Source of the DNA: Paramecium octaurelia
Lineage: Eukaryota > Ciliophora > Oligohymenophorea > Peniculida > Parameciidae
Length of the DNA stretch: 64,000 nt
NCBI GenBank assembly: GCA_905182995.1
Contig: CAJJDP010000005.1
Coordinates: forward strand, 248,001-312,000
Direction: 5' to 3'
The translations under genes and the position numbers were made by a program. The notes below the pieces were generated by a model that was not told the origin of the DNA, ran no database searches, and worked only from the letters and a program-made list of their open reading frames with translations. Of the stretch, positions 24,816 to 36,700 are shown one piece after another (the first letter of the stretch is position 1; each line of letters begins with the position of its first letter).

Positions 24816-26118
24816 ATGAGTCAAAAGAATTACATAAATCTGGATTATTTTGTTAAATCCATCTTAAACAAAATGAGTATATTATTCATATCTCCAATAT
24901 ATTTTTTATTAGCTTGTTACATATTATTATTACAAGAATATCTACTTTCAGTTTAGAAATAATTTATCGAAATCAAATTTCTAATTATGATAAATTTTCA
25001 TGGAAGAGGATCAAAAAAATTGTATTTGTAATGTAAAATGGTTCACTGACGTGAGAATATAATTACTTATTTACTTTTAAATTTATTGAAAACCTGTATA
25101 AGAATAATAAATCTCTAAAAATAATAGATATAAGTTCTTTTTTATCCAAAAAGAATTGCTTAAATGAAATATTTCTATACATATCCTCTTCTTAATAAAT
25201 TTTATGACTGAATATTTGTAAAGCTATCTTGATTATTCTTGTTTTCCTTCAAATTTTGATAGCTTCGCTTATAATATAACAAGAAGGTAACAAATTATTA
25301 TATCTGGAGCTATAATCAAGCTAAGCCGCTTAAATTGATGATGAATTATTAATTATTAAGAAACTATAGTGATACAATAATTATATTGAAAATTACCTAT
25401 CCAAAGTGAAGTATGGATATCTGATTATATTAGAGCCTTTCTTAGAAAAATAGAGTAGCTTAAGAAAATTAAAATGATGAAAATATGATTAGAATCTCAT
25501 TAGGATAGAAAATAAGATTAAATATACAAATAGATTTCATAATGTCAAAGCTAGAAGAAGGTTGTTATGAAAATACAGAGTCTTTTCTCTCCATTAATCT
25601 TTTTGTTTGAATGGGAATCAATAAATGAATTGAGAATTATGATTTGAAACAAGGTTCACATGAAATTAGGAACATTATTAGCATCCAACCATATTTTTTA
25701 AAGATCATTTTTCTTTAAATTTCAAAAATCCCAAGTGATGATGATTTTTATTTTTCAATCATCACAATATTAGTTAGATCATATATATTTTATTAATTGT
25801 TATCAATTAAATTAGATAGTCAAACTTTTCAAATTTAATTATGCTTATGCATTAATCCCAAGAATACTTGGTTCCTAATAATTAAGATCATTAAATATGA
25901 TGATTAATATTTTTTAATAACTAATTGCTCATATAATTATAATCTAAATTTAATTAATTAAAGGCTTCATTCATACGATTAATTTAAAAATTTTTTTAAT
26001 CTTTTTTACCTGAATTATAAAATCCTGAATCTTAATTTTAAAATGATGCAATATTATCAATTTTTCTGGTATAAAAATCATTGCCTTTTACTTTTGATGA
26101 TGATAATTAAAAATTTTA
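24816..26118 (+). other. Coding-like stretches, unresolved (possible gene remnant)
   Basis: On the plus strand, ATG 24816 opens a frame with a membrane-type segment (MSILFISPIYFLLACYILLL) that ends at TGA near 25049. Further stretches in other frames read like protein: NKSLKIIDISSFLSKKNC near 25110, ILIILVFLQILIASLII near 25230, EPFLEKQSSLRKLK near 25440, and an open frame from about 25640 into the next gene. I could not join them with introns. This may be a decayed multi-pass membrane protein gene or a real upstream part of the gene at 26119. Confidence 0.35.
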
Positions 26119-27223
26119 ATGAATTATCCCATCGATCCTTCCATGGATTTGTCTCAATTCAACAACCTCCTTAATAAGTAAATTAAGAGAGTGAATTCAA
26201 AAAAACACAGGAAAGCTATTCACAAAGAATTGAAATGTTCAAATAAGCTTAAAAGTGAAGCCAAATATATTTGTGAATTAATAAGGCCTTTGGCTGAATA
26301 AGAAAAATAGTAACAGGAAGTTTCTAATACAAACGAAAAAACTAGACAGACATTTGGGTATTTGCTTAGGGACATTTTTTCTTAATATTTCAAAATAATA
26401 GCAATGCAAAACTAAAAAAATGAACTTATTGTTCACGGCTTGCCTTTTCAATAATATAAAATATTTGAATTAAAAATAAATTTTCCTTTTTATTTATTTT
26501 TAGAGTAAGTTTCAAACTTTTAAGTATGTTTTGAGAATTAAAAAAATATATTTTCACCAAAATAATTAGAGTTACCACAAGAAATTATTGAATTTATTGT
26601 TGATCATAATTAAATTGTAATTGGATGCAATCGAATAGTAAATAAATGGTGGTTGAAAATGTTGGGTATAAATTCAGATATGATTATCCATTACATTTAA
26701 TAGTCTCAGTCATTCCCAATAGGTTGGATTGCAGATGGTCTTAAATCTTACAGCTTATATTAAGACGCAATGCAAACCAAATCTATGTCAATTTCCTTAA
26801 CTAATTACAATGGGTAGAAATTTAATGCTTAAATACAAATTAAATATGAATAAGAAGTCAAATCGAAAAACAAAATTTTTGAAAGATATATAATTTCATA
26901 TTTTGTAAACAGACAACAATTAAGCTTACATTAGATTGAGTAGAACTTTGCCAATTACTTTGGGATAACTCAGATTTCGAAAGAACTCGCTAGTACTTTT
27001 ATTGAACACACAAACAAATAATGTGGGATCAAATTTATATGATTTAGATAATATATAATTGAATAAATTTAAATATAGTGATTTGCATCAACTATTTATG
27101 ATAAGCATACAAACTGAAGAATCATTGTAAAATGACTGTGTCAATCAAGTTGTAACTTAGAAGGAATTGCATAAATATAAGAACAGTGAAGGAAGTATAA
27201 CAATTAGGAAGAAATCAAAATGA
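26119..27223 (+). CDS. Unknown protein, possible PAS-like central domain
   Basis: 359 residues with one 25-nt intron (27023-27047, TAG); the spliced length is an exact multiple of three, which supports the ATG at 26119 (MNYPIDPSMDLSQFNN). The N-terminal third is basic and helical, with KKHRKAIHKELKCSNKLK. The middle (about residues 165-250) contains IEFIVDHNQIVIGCNRIVNK, then MLGINSDMIIHYI and SFPIGWIADGL, a pattern reminiscent of a PAS fold, though weakly. The C-terminus is a charged helical region. An open frame upstream (from about 25640) overlaps its first 140 bp and could join it through a 28-nt intron, in which case the gene starts further left. Confidence 0.5.
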
Positions 27224-27791
27224 CTATTCTGATTGTATCAAATGACATTTCCCTTCAAAACTAAGTGTCATAGATTGATTAAATATACAAGGAACATCCT
27301 TTAGAAAAGAAGTAAACATAGTGCCAAAAAATTAACATAATAATTAATTCAAATATGAAGAAAAAAACATCTATAACCAACTCAAATACTTACTTTTAGA
27401 AAACAATCTAAATCCTAGATTCAGGATTATTAGTTAGATTTTATTTAAATTTATAAAATACTTGCCAAATTTTTACGCTCATTTTTATATATAATATTTC
27501 TCTAATTTCATAATATTTATTAAAATAAATTTAAACATAATAGTGGTTTAGAATCTAAAGTATGAAAAAACAATCTAAATTTTGTTTTGTTTAGCTTTCC
27601 TTCAAAAAAAAGCGGATGCTCGTTATATTTCAATTTTCAATAATAAAAATTGTGTCTTTTTCATTAAAAACAAAAAATATATGCATTCATAACAATTTTT
27701 GATTAATTTTTCAAAATATTAATTCATTATAGATAATAATGATTATTTTCTATGAGGCATACTAAAATTAATAATATTCATTATATAATAA
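27224..27791. other. Intergenic, AT-rich
   Basis: About 570 bp without a convincing frame or RNA gene. Confidence 0.55.
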
Positions 27792-30076
27792 ATGGCTGAT
27801 GATTTTATTAAAATCAATAATGAAAAATAATCAGAAGAATAAAATGAAGCATCTGAGATTAATCAATAAAACAAGAAAGCAGAAGTAGAAGTTGAAAAGG
27901 ACAAAAAAAGTAACTCAGAAACAGAAAATTAAAAAGAAAAAGAATTTGTAATAGATTTATGGGAAACGATAATCTAAGGAAATTTTGATATAGTCTACAG
28001 TTATGAAGGCATCTTAGATTACAATTCATTTAGTCAATAAGGATTTGGCATTGTTCATTATCTAGCAACTTAAGGATAGCTAGATGGTTTAAAATTAATG
28101 AAATAGAGAGGAGCTAATCTGGATTTAATGACTTAAACCAAACAAAATGCATTGGCAATTGCTTGTAATTTTGGTTATATTGATATTGCAAAATATTTGA
28201 TTGACTAAGGTTGCTCTTTGGATAACTTAAATTTATCAAATATGTCTCCTTTGACATACGCAATAAAGAATAAAAAATACGCCTTAATATTTTATCTTCT
28301 AACAAAAGGATAGTTTTAAAATTTGTAAGATTCATCAGGAAATTCCTTTGTTCATTATTCAGCTATGGAAAATGATGTTTTTATGCTTTAATTTTATCAT
28401 GCATTTTAATTAGAATATAATCTGTTTGATAAATAAGGATAAACTCCCTTAACGAAAGCAATCAATAGTTGTGCTATTGATAGTATCAAATTTTTATTAA
28501 GAGAAAATCCAAAGCTAATCGAATATGCAATTGATTTAGATGTAGTAAAATCAAATGAGAGAATTAAATAATTAATAGGATAAGCTAAAATCTAAAAAAT
28601 GTTGGAGTCGAGTCAAAACTATTAAAAAATAGCAAAAATTATTTAAACCTATCAAAAGCATATTTTGATAGTCAGTTTGGTATTATTCATATTTTTTGAA
28701 CTAATTTTATTTATTATTAGTGAAGTTTAGAAAGTACATTATTCATTTAATTATTTTAGACTTTAAATGATGGATTTTTAGGTTTGATGTTTGATATTAG
28801 TTTTATAATTGGAATGTTATATTTGATATTTTATGTTGTGTGGTTTATGCTGAAAACTACTGACAATTAGAATTAAGGAACTAAATTAATCTAAAAAAGA
28901 TTGCCAGATTTAAGCAACTAAAACAGGGATACATCTGAGGTTAATGTTGTTATAAAAGAGGAAGAATCGAAATAGATAGAAATAAAGCCAATATAATAGA
29001 AGGAAACTTTAAGATACCAACAATTCTAGGCTGACGAATATATGCCCTTGGCTGGGGTTATGAATGCTGGAAAAATGCAGTAAGAGAATGGGAATGAAGA
29101 GGAGGAAGAGGAAGAGGAAACTGAAGTTAATAATTAAGAAGAGGAAGGATTAAATGAGAAATAATAATTCTTGAAGAAATTTCAAAAAGAAAGTCGATTG
29201 AAATTTAATCTATATCAAAATGACATGACTCCCTCGTTTTTAGAAGGAATTACTCTAAAAGATTTTTTATAATTGAATTATAAGCCAGTTGAAGACTTAA
29301 TAGATCAAATGCATACAAAACCTTCTTACTATTTTAAATTTGCTAATAAAATCAATTAATTTAAGCAAGAAATAAATTCTCTTTTGGAAATTAATGATCC
29401 ATTATGGTATAATGGATTTACCATAATTCATATTGTCTACTTTTTATTTGAGACAAATAGGTTTAAATTATTGCACAGAATAGATTGGAATAGAATTTGC
29501 TTCACATGTCTTTCATATAAGCTCCCTAGAACCTATCATTGTTCAAGCTGCAATATGTGTGTAATTTATTTGAGTTTAGACTTAGGTTAAAGATTATCAC
29601 TTCCATTCTAAATTTTTTGGTAAATGCATTAATTCAACTAACCATTTTTTTTATTTTCTATTTGTTCTTTCATTTACAATCTTGATTGACTTTCACCTTT
29701 TATTTACCTTTTTGCATTACTATGACAGAATCAATTCTTTGGCTATTGTAATTCCAAATATATTTTTCCTGATTGATTAATATAGCAGATTCCAATCAGT
29801 TATATTTTTAATAAATACAGGGTTATCATTTATTTTAAATTTTGAATTGCTTGTTGAAGTAATTCTATTATTCTATAGATTTAGATAACATGTATATTGA
29901 ATAATATGACGCGTAATGAGCTTTTTAATAGCAGTAGATATAAGTATTTATATGTCCCAATTGTGTAAGCGAATGGGTATGCTCAAATGAGATATGCAAA
30001 ACGATTCTAACAGGGAATATCAATCAATATATTCAATTTTATTAAAAATTCATTTAGAAACATAAAGTTATTATGA
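27792..30076 (+). CDS. Ankyrin-repeat DHHC-type palmitoyltransferase with altered active site
   Basis: About 740 residues. An acidic N-terminus leads into ankyrin repeats (residues about 60-250: GFGIVHYLATQG, NALAIACNFGYIDIAKYLID, SPLTYAIKNKKYALIFYLL), then two membrane helices, a cytosolic acidic linker with a glutamate run, another helix, the zinc-binding CRD (CFTCLSYKLPRTYHCSSCNMC) and two more helices. The C-terminal TTxE-like phrase TRNE and a final F-x-x-G-x-x-x-N motif are present. This is the HIP14/Akr1 plan for protein S-acylation. However the catalytic DHHC reads DYHF, so the acyl-accepting cysteine is missing, and the next conserved Cys sits two residues further than usual. A 25-nt intron lies just before this site; a 20- or 26-nt one near 29860. 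Confidence 0.85.
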
Positions 30077-30165
30077 AAAAAATGTGTATGATATATATGA
30101 GATAGAACATTATGGGAATATTTTTTAATATTTTTAAAGAATTAAATTAATATAAAATCAGAAAA

Positions 30166-30575
30166 ATGATAAGAATGTTAATGAAGAGGTGTTTCACTGT
30201 CCAATTGAAAGATTTAGAGGAGACAGCAAAAGTGATTAGATTGAATAAGCAAAATAAGAAAGCTGAAACTGAATAATTTACTCCAATTCCAACATCCCCT
30301 GTTCTTGGCCCAATAAAAATAGAGGATCCTAAAGTATCTAATAAGACTTATAGATGGTGCTCATGTGGATTGAGTTAGAAATAAGTAAATAATAATAATT
30401 AATTCAGCCTTTATGTGATGGCTCTCATTAAGGAACATCATTTAAGCCATACAGATTTACATTAGAACAAGAAACAGATTCATTAGAATTATGTGGGTGC
30501 AAATTAACAAAAAGTGTACCATTTTGCGATGGATAAACTTGTATGAATCTTAGGAAATAATCTGGTTAGCCATGA
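30166..30575 (+). CDS. CDGSH iron-sulfur protein (CISD3/MiNT-like)
   Basis: 128-residue protein with two CDGSH-type modules as in mitochondrial CISD3. The first is complete: C-S-C-x-x-S-x-x-x-P-L-C-D-G-S-H, three cysteines and one histidine for a [2Fe-2S] cluster. The second reads C-G-C-K-L-T-K-S-V-P-F-C-D-G-Q-T-C: the histidine is replaced by threonine and a cysteine follows. The basic N-terminus MIRMLMKRCFTVQLK suits a mitochondrial targeting sequence. A 23-nt intron (30385-30407) splits the first module and ends CAG; the spliced length is an exact multiple of three. Confidence 0.85.
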
Positions 30576-30679
30576 GTTTTATATTAAATTTATGAATATT
30601 TAATATTGCTTTGTTATTATTCAGTTTTCTGTGTCTTATGATTTAATGTTTATAGAAATGTTTAACTAAAGAATCTATG

Positions 30680-30759
30680 CTCAATATATTTAGAACGGAG
30701 AATAATAATTGATTATAGTCTTAAATTGGGTAATTATTTTGAATAATTAATTATAGTCT
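30680..30759. repeat. Short imperfect direct repeat in 3' spacer
   Basis: In the spacer between the convergent CDGSH and dynein genes the phrase taattgattatagtctt is repeated about 40 bp later as taattaattatagtctt. Possibly a 3'-end/terminator context; no function is claimed. Confidence 0.4.
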
Positions 30760-33700
30760 TCAATTAGCTTGAATAATCAAAGCCACTCCTCTCTTAGACC
30801 AATGCTCTTTATTGTTATTTATTGGTACTTTAATTTTACAGATAAAATTGACTGATAGTCCATTTGATGTTAACACTCCTTTTCTTTGGGAAGTGTTGTA
30901 GAGTGGACATGAATAATACTTATAGGTTTTGACGATTTCTTAGGTAGGACAAAATTATATGATAGGACATGGATAAAATAAAATGCTGCTTGAAGGCTCA
31001 GTTAAGGTTGATTCCTGAAAATCAAAAGACGCTCCATCAATAGAAATCCCGTTTGCATATACTTCATTTCCACTTACTGTTGGTTCATCTTGATGAAATT
31101 TAAAGTCAAATCTCAACTGATCAATTGGAATTTTAGATTTTCTTGAGTATTGTTAAAGAATTGCTGTTAAGAACCCTTATATAAAGAATAGTCCACCTAA
31201 CCAAAAAACTCTAGGTTGTCCTTTTGTAATCCATTTATTTAGAAATTCAATTCTCTGTTTTAGATCTGTCACCCAAGAACCCAAAGATTTCGTTGTTAAA
31301 TAAGATAATGCTAACCATTATTCAGGGATCTTATTATCAAAAACCGAATTGTATATCTCTAACGATTGATCAGAAATATTAATGAATCCATCTAAACCCT
31401 AAACAAGCACACTTAAAGAATCTTATATTTTTGCTAAGAGTCTATTATATTTAGTAATTTCTTATTAGATGACAGCATTCAAAGGATTATCCAATGTTAA
31501 TGGAAAGAGTTATTGTACCTCATCAATGTTGAATTACGGTGGTAAATTTTTAAGAATTTCTTAGCTTTTTTTGCAAACTAAACTATCTGTATGTTTTTGA
31601 GCAGAATCTCCTTAAGTTCTAGGCAATAATTATAGTATCACTGAACTTAAATTCTCAGTTTCTAATATTGCTGAATATATCTCTGCATTTGCGTGTAAAC
31701 CAAATAGTTAAGGAGGGTCATTCAAAGGCAATTATGATATGTGATCGATATAACCTTTTAGATTCATCTAAGGTGGTGTTTAATAAATGTCATAGAATAT
31801 ATAATCTTGAGATATTGTCTTCTGATTCACTAAGTCTTCTACATAGATTTTCAAGAGTTTTCTATCCATTGGGTCTGTTACTCTACCTCCGTAATTGTTT
31901 TCTGCTATTAGATAATGGAGAGCATCCCAAGGGATTTCAGAATATTGATCTAAAAAGAATAATATTTGTTCTTTTGAAATTTCCAAATCATGCTATGAAA
32001 AATTGTAACCAATATTCCATCCTAATGGACCATACTTTTTTCTTTCTAATAAACAAGCATGTAAAAGAGAAAGTGAAAAAAATAGATTTTTCCATTCTTT
32101 TAACTTTTTGCATTATTCGAATTTATCAGTGTCCAATGTTTAGTAAGATCTTAGCATATTATTTTTCAATCCTCTTGGTAATTCATAAGTTATTTTTAAA
32201 GCTAAAATTATTGTTCATATATACATTTTAATATAACATTATGAGGTAATATTGAAGTTGGCTAAGAAGTGAGCCACAATCGAAAATCAGCATTTATTTC
32301 TTTCTTATATTGGGTCTCAAACAGCTATTCTAAATCTGGCATGAAAGAAGATGCTAGATGGCAGTTTTACAGTAAAACCCATGAACCTTAAGACATCGCG
32401 CTGAGAATCATTTTTATAGCTAATTGACTTTATCCTTAACCTAATGAAATTTGATTGAATTTATCTTCAAATTCATACTTCGAAGCCAATTTGATGATTT
32501 CTTATCTAGGATCTGCTCCTGGAGTAATCAAGCACAACAATGGTATTTTGTTATCAGATTTTAAATAGAATTGTTCAAAAGTAGTTGGAATATTCTCTAA
32601 AAATGCACTTCCGATTTATTTTCGTATCATCTCATTTGTAGCCTATATAAACTACTCAGGTTTAATGATCTTGATGAGCATATTTACCTAATATTAATCC
32701 AATTCTTTATATTGCATCTTATAACAGGTTTGACTTTAATAGAAACTATCCCAAAAAGTCTTCTACTCAACAAATTCTGAACAAATAGTCTCAAATATTT
32801 ATGGAAATTAAATTGTTAAATCGACAAGTTCTAACCACATTTTACTCGTTAACCAAGGAAATCCTTTGGGCATTTAAATATCAGTTGATGTAAGGGTGCA
32901 ACCCATAACAGTGGCTCGTATAAGATCTGTAGGAACATTCATCATTTTGACACACAATAAAAATCGAAATATTAATTTGTCTTTCTCTAACAAAGACCTA
33001 TTAATTTATGTATAAAGGGTTAAAATGAACTTCTCAATAATGTTTTAATTTCTCTTAGACTTTTCATATTGTGCCTCTTTTATTGATTTTGTGTAGAGTG
33101 AGAAATAGAAATCAAGAGACCAAAGATATGTGTGTTCAATGACAGCAAGATCATTCAAAATAAAATATAAACTTGCTACTTTTTCTGCAGCAGGCTTATA
33201 AAATTATCTTATTTAATTGAAATTTACTCTATCATATTCTAAGCCCTTTAATTTTTCTTCAATTGAAAGACTCTCATCTTTAGATTTTTAGAGTGTTTAA
33301 ATAAGATCTTCATTTTCTAATAATTCTCCTTTTGATTCAGAGAGTAATTTTAAAATTAAAGTCTCAGTTTAAATGAGTTTATTCTTATTAATAAAATTGG
33401 ATTGAATATTTTTAATGCGTTATTCTTCTTTCTGTGGTTCGTCAATTTTAACAACTATATTTAATAGTTAATCTACTAATCCCTCCTATGTTACTTGAAA
33501 CATCAACATATTCACCATAACACATACTTGAGGTTGGAAATGAGGATTATTAAGTTTAGTGGTCATGTAAAATCTAAAATCGTTGGAATATTCAATTAAT
33601 TTTTCACCAAACTTGATGGAACATTTATTTTGCTTTCTAATAATTTTTTACTATAGAATAGGTTCATAGAGAGGGTCAATACTTTATCCTAGATTTTCAA

Positions 33701-36700
33701 GTAAGACAGGATAGCCAATTTAGATGGCATGTTCTAATTATAATTAGACTTATTGAGGTGGTTATGTAGAATTAAGTATTAGTAATACTTTAATATCTTC
33801 CATATTTTTGATCCACTCGTTAGCTTACAATTATGGGTCAATCATGAGTGGCCATCTAGTTGATTATTTTAATATGATAGCATTATCAATAGAAAAGGAA
33901 TCATTGGGTAATTTTTATTGAATCCACTTGTTTATTTGAATTGGATCGCATAATTAAGCCTACAATGAGTAATCATCAGAGAAGTTCACTTAATTTTGCT
34001 TTAATTTTAATTTCCAAAATTGTAGACACTATTCTCTATACTAGATTGGGAACACACCTAAATAGGATATAATGGCAGCACTGATTAAGCAGTCGCCATC
34101 AGCATTTGATTATTCTGATTTATAGGCTATGACTTTTCTTTTCCACCTTTGTTTCTCCTCACCTAATCCATTGGTTAACTTTTCAGCTCTATTTAATTGA
34201 GCCTAAATTTGTGAAACCTTCTTTTCGATTTCTTCTTTTTCTTTTCTAGCCTTTTAGTACTCAACTGATAATACACTCAAAACAAGCATAGCTTCAGCTA
34301 ATGCTTATCTTTTGATTTCAACTTATTCTTCAGCCAACTTAAGATTTTTCTCAGCCTCAACTAATTATGCTTTCTTTGGTTCAATAATTTCAACAGCTTC
34401 ATAAGTTGAATAGACAGCTCTAATCCAATCAGCAAGATTGCCAGCTGCCATTGAAGCATTAAATACTTTTTCTCTTTCAAATAAAGGATTTTAAATGAAA
34501 ACTGATAATTTTTGAATTTTAGTAGGATGAATAGCTCTAATTTCTTCAATTTTCATTTTTTTAATTCTCTTAATTAATTTTTCATTTAAAACATATTTTT
34601 TGGAATATTCCCAAAAGTCTTCCATTTGTGGTGGTTCTTTGCCATTATTTTTGCCTTTAACTTTCTCATCTTCTTGGAAGGCATAACACAATCCTTGCAT
34701 AACAACAGCAGCAGATGGTGGAGGCTTTTGAAACGACTTTAATAAGATCATATCATCTTTAGTGATTTTCTCAAGAGCCTCAGTTGCTTTGGATAACAGA
34801 GGAAGCACATTGTCTAGTTACTTTTAGCAGATGTCTTTTAATTAATTGGCTTCCTCTCTTTTCAAGCTGCATTATTATTCATCAAATTCACAAACCATTC
34901 TAGTTTAATCAGCTTCTTATTATTTCTTTTAGATATTTTTTAGTAATTCAAGATTTTCAACTGTAGCTTTTTCCAGTTTTGGTTGTAATTCAAATAGTAC
35001 TTTTCTTATTTTATCTACTTCCTTTTCAGTTTAAATGATTTTCTCAACCCCAGTTTCAAATTTATCAATAGAAATTCTTGAATTTTCATTTTTTTCAGTG
35101 TGAATCTTCTTAAAAGTTGCCAATAATTACAAATATTGGGTGGGTGTTACATAAAAGTGCCTTCTAAGTTCTTAAGTGAATCTTTCTTTGATTTCTAGGA
35201 CTTTGTGATGAATATCTACAGCAATTTTGACTAGATTTTAAGGTAGGAATTAGCTAGCAGTGGATTCTAATGCTTCATCAGGCCAACTCATAAACCAATC
35301 AATGGTAGAGCAATTGATGATAGTAGGGAACATCCTTAAGCGTTTTCTAAATTGGGTACCTACTGGTTGCATGCATAGTATGACATGAGTATTTAGTTTG
35401 CAATTCAAAACAAATTTTGGATAAGTCATTTCTTCTTGTATTTTAATTCGTTCTTCAGGAGGGAATAGATGTGGTACTTCTCCATGACTCATAATGTTAC
35501 ACACATCTTCCAACATGGATTCAGTCTGAAATTGGGAATCGTTGAATATAATAGTAGACTTGTGATCGTCCAAACCTATGTGTTTCAAAATACCTAAAAG
35601 CTAATCATCCCATTATCTTGGATCGACTGTTTGGACATGTTCACTGAAAATGATATAATTGGCTAATTTGGAGAGAGAGGCTGAATAATAATAATAATAT
35701 AGAGAATACTTCTTCCAGTTCCACCCATGCCAACCAATAGAGCATGGCCTTGGATGGCTAACAATATTCTAGCAATTCTGGAGATGTGCAGGACAGCATT
35801 GTTAAATAAGATGAGACTCAATGCATGTTATTGATTCATTTAGTTATATTCTTCAAGAACTTGTTGCAATTTTAGTTTAACATTTACGACATTACCTGCA
35901 TCATCGTAAGCATTATGTAAGAAAGATACATAAATTAGATTTTTGTAATCTTATATTTGATAACCAATTTGAGTGGTGGATTCTTTGAGTACATTTTCAA
36001 AGATCTTCAAATCATAACTATCTATCAATCTATCACTGAACACTCTCAGACATTCATGAGTCCACAATTTAACTAAGTTGTATTGATTGTTAATTCTGGC
36101 CACTTTGCTCATTCCCTCGAATACTTTGATCAAATCCCTTAAATTGTAAATGTACAAACTCTTAGCAGGAGTGGGCAGCAAACTCAATTAAATCTTGTCA
36201 TAGACTTAGATAGTATGAAATACTATATCATTCTTCATCTTTAGTATATCTTATGAGGGTTGTATCTTTTGGAATACCCACTCAACAAAAACTTATAATA
36301 TATTTGAGATGCTTTAATTATCGAATCCCCCTATGTACAATAGATTAAAATATCTGAGATATCGCTTACTCACTTAGTCTCTTCCTCCACTGGCTGGCTA
36401 CATAGCACTCAGAAAAGTGATGTCACACATGTATTTAAATTCCTTATTTTCTAAATCATACCATCCACCTTAATCCATCCATTGTCTCAATAATTCAATT
36501 GCTGGTTATGCACCCTAAGGTTCTCTAAATGGCATATTTAGATCATCAACAAATATCATTATATGTCCTTCTTCAGCTCCATAGTATCCTTTTCTTCTCC
36601 TTTTATTTATTTTAGTTTCAATTAATCGTTGTAAACTATTGCTTGTGGTTTGTCCTGAACAAGTAATCTGAAACTTCGAGAACTTATTCATCGACAATGA

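Noticed and set aside
31668-32231. A 187-residue plus-strand ORF
   Set aside because: It lies opposite the dynein heavy-chain C-terminal region, which shows conserved sequence (NYGGRVTD) on the minus strand; the plus frame has no recognisable content.
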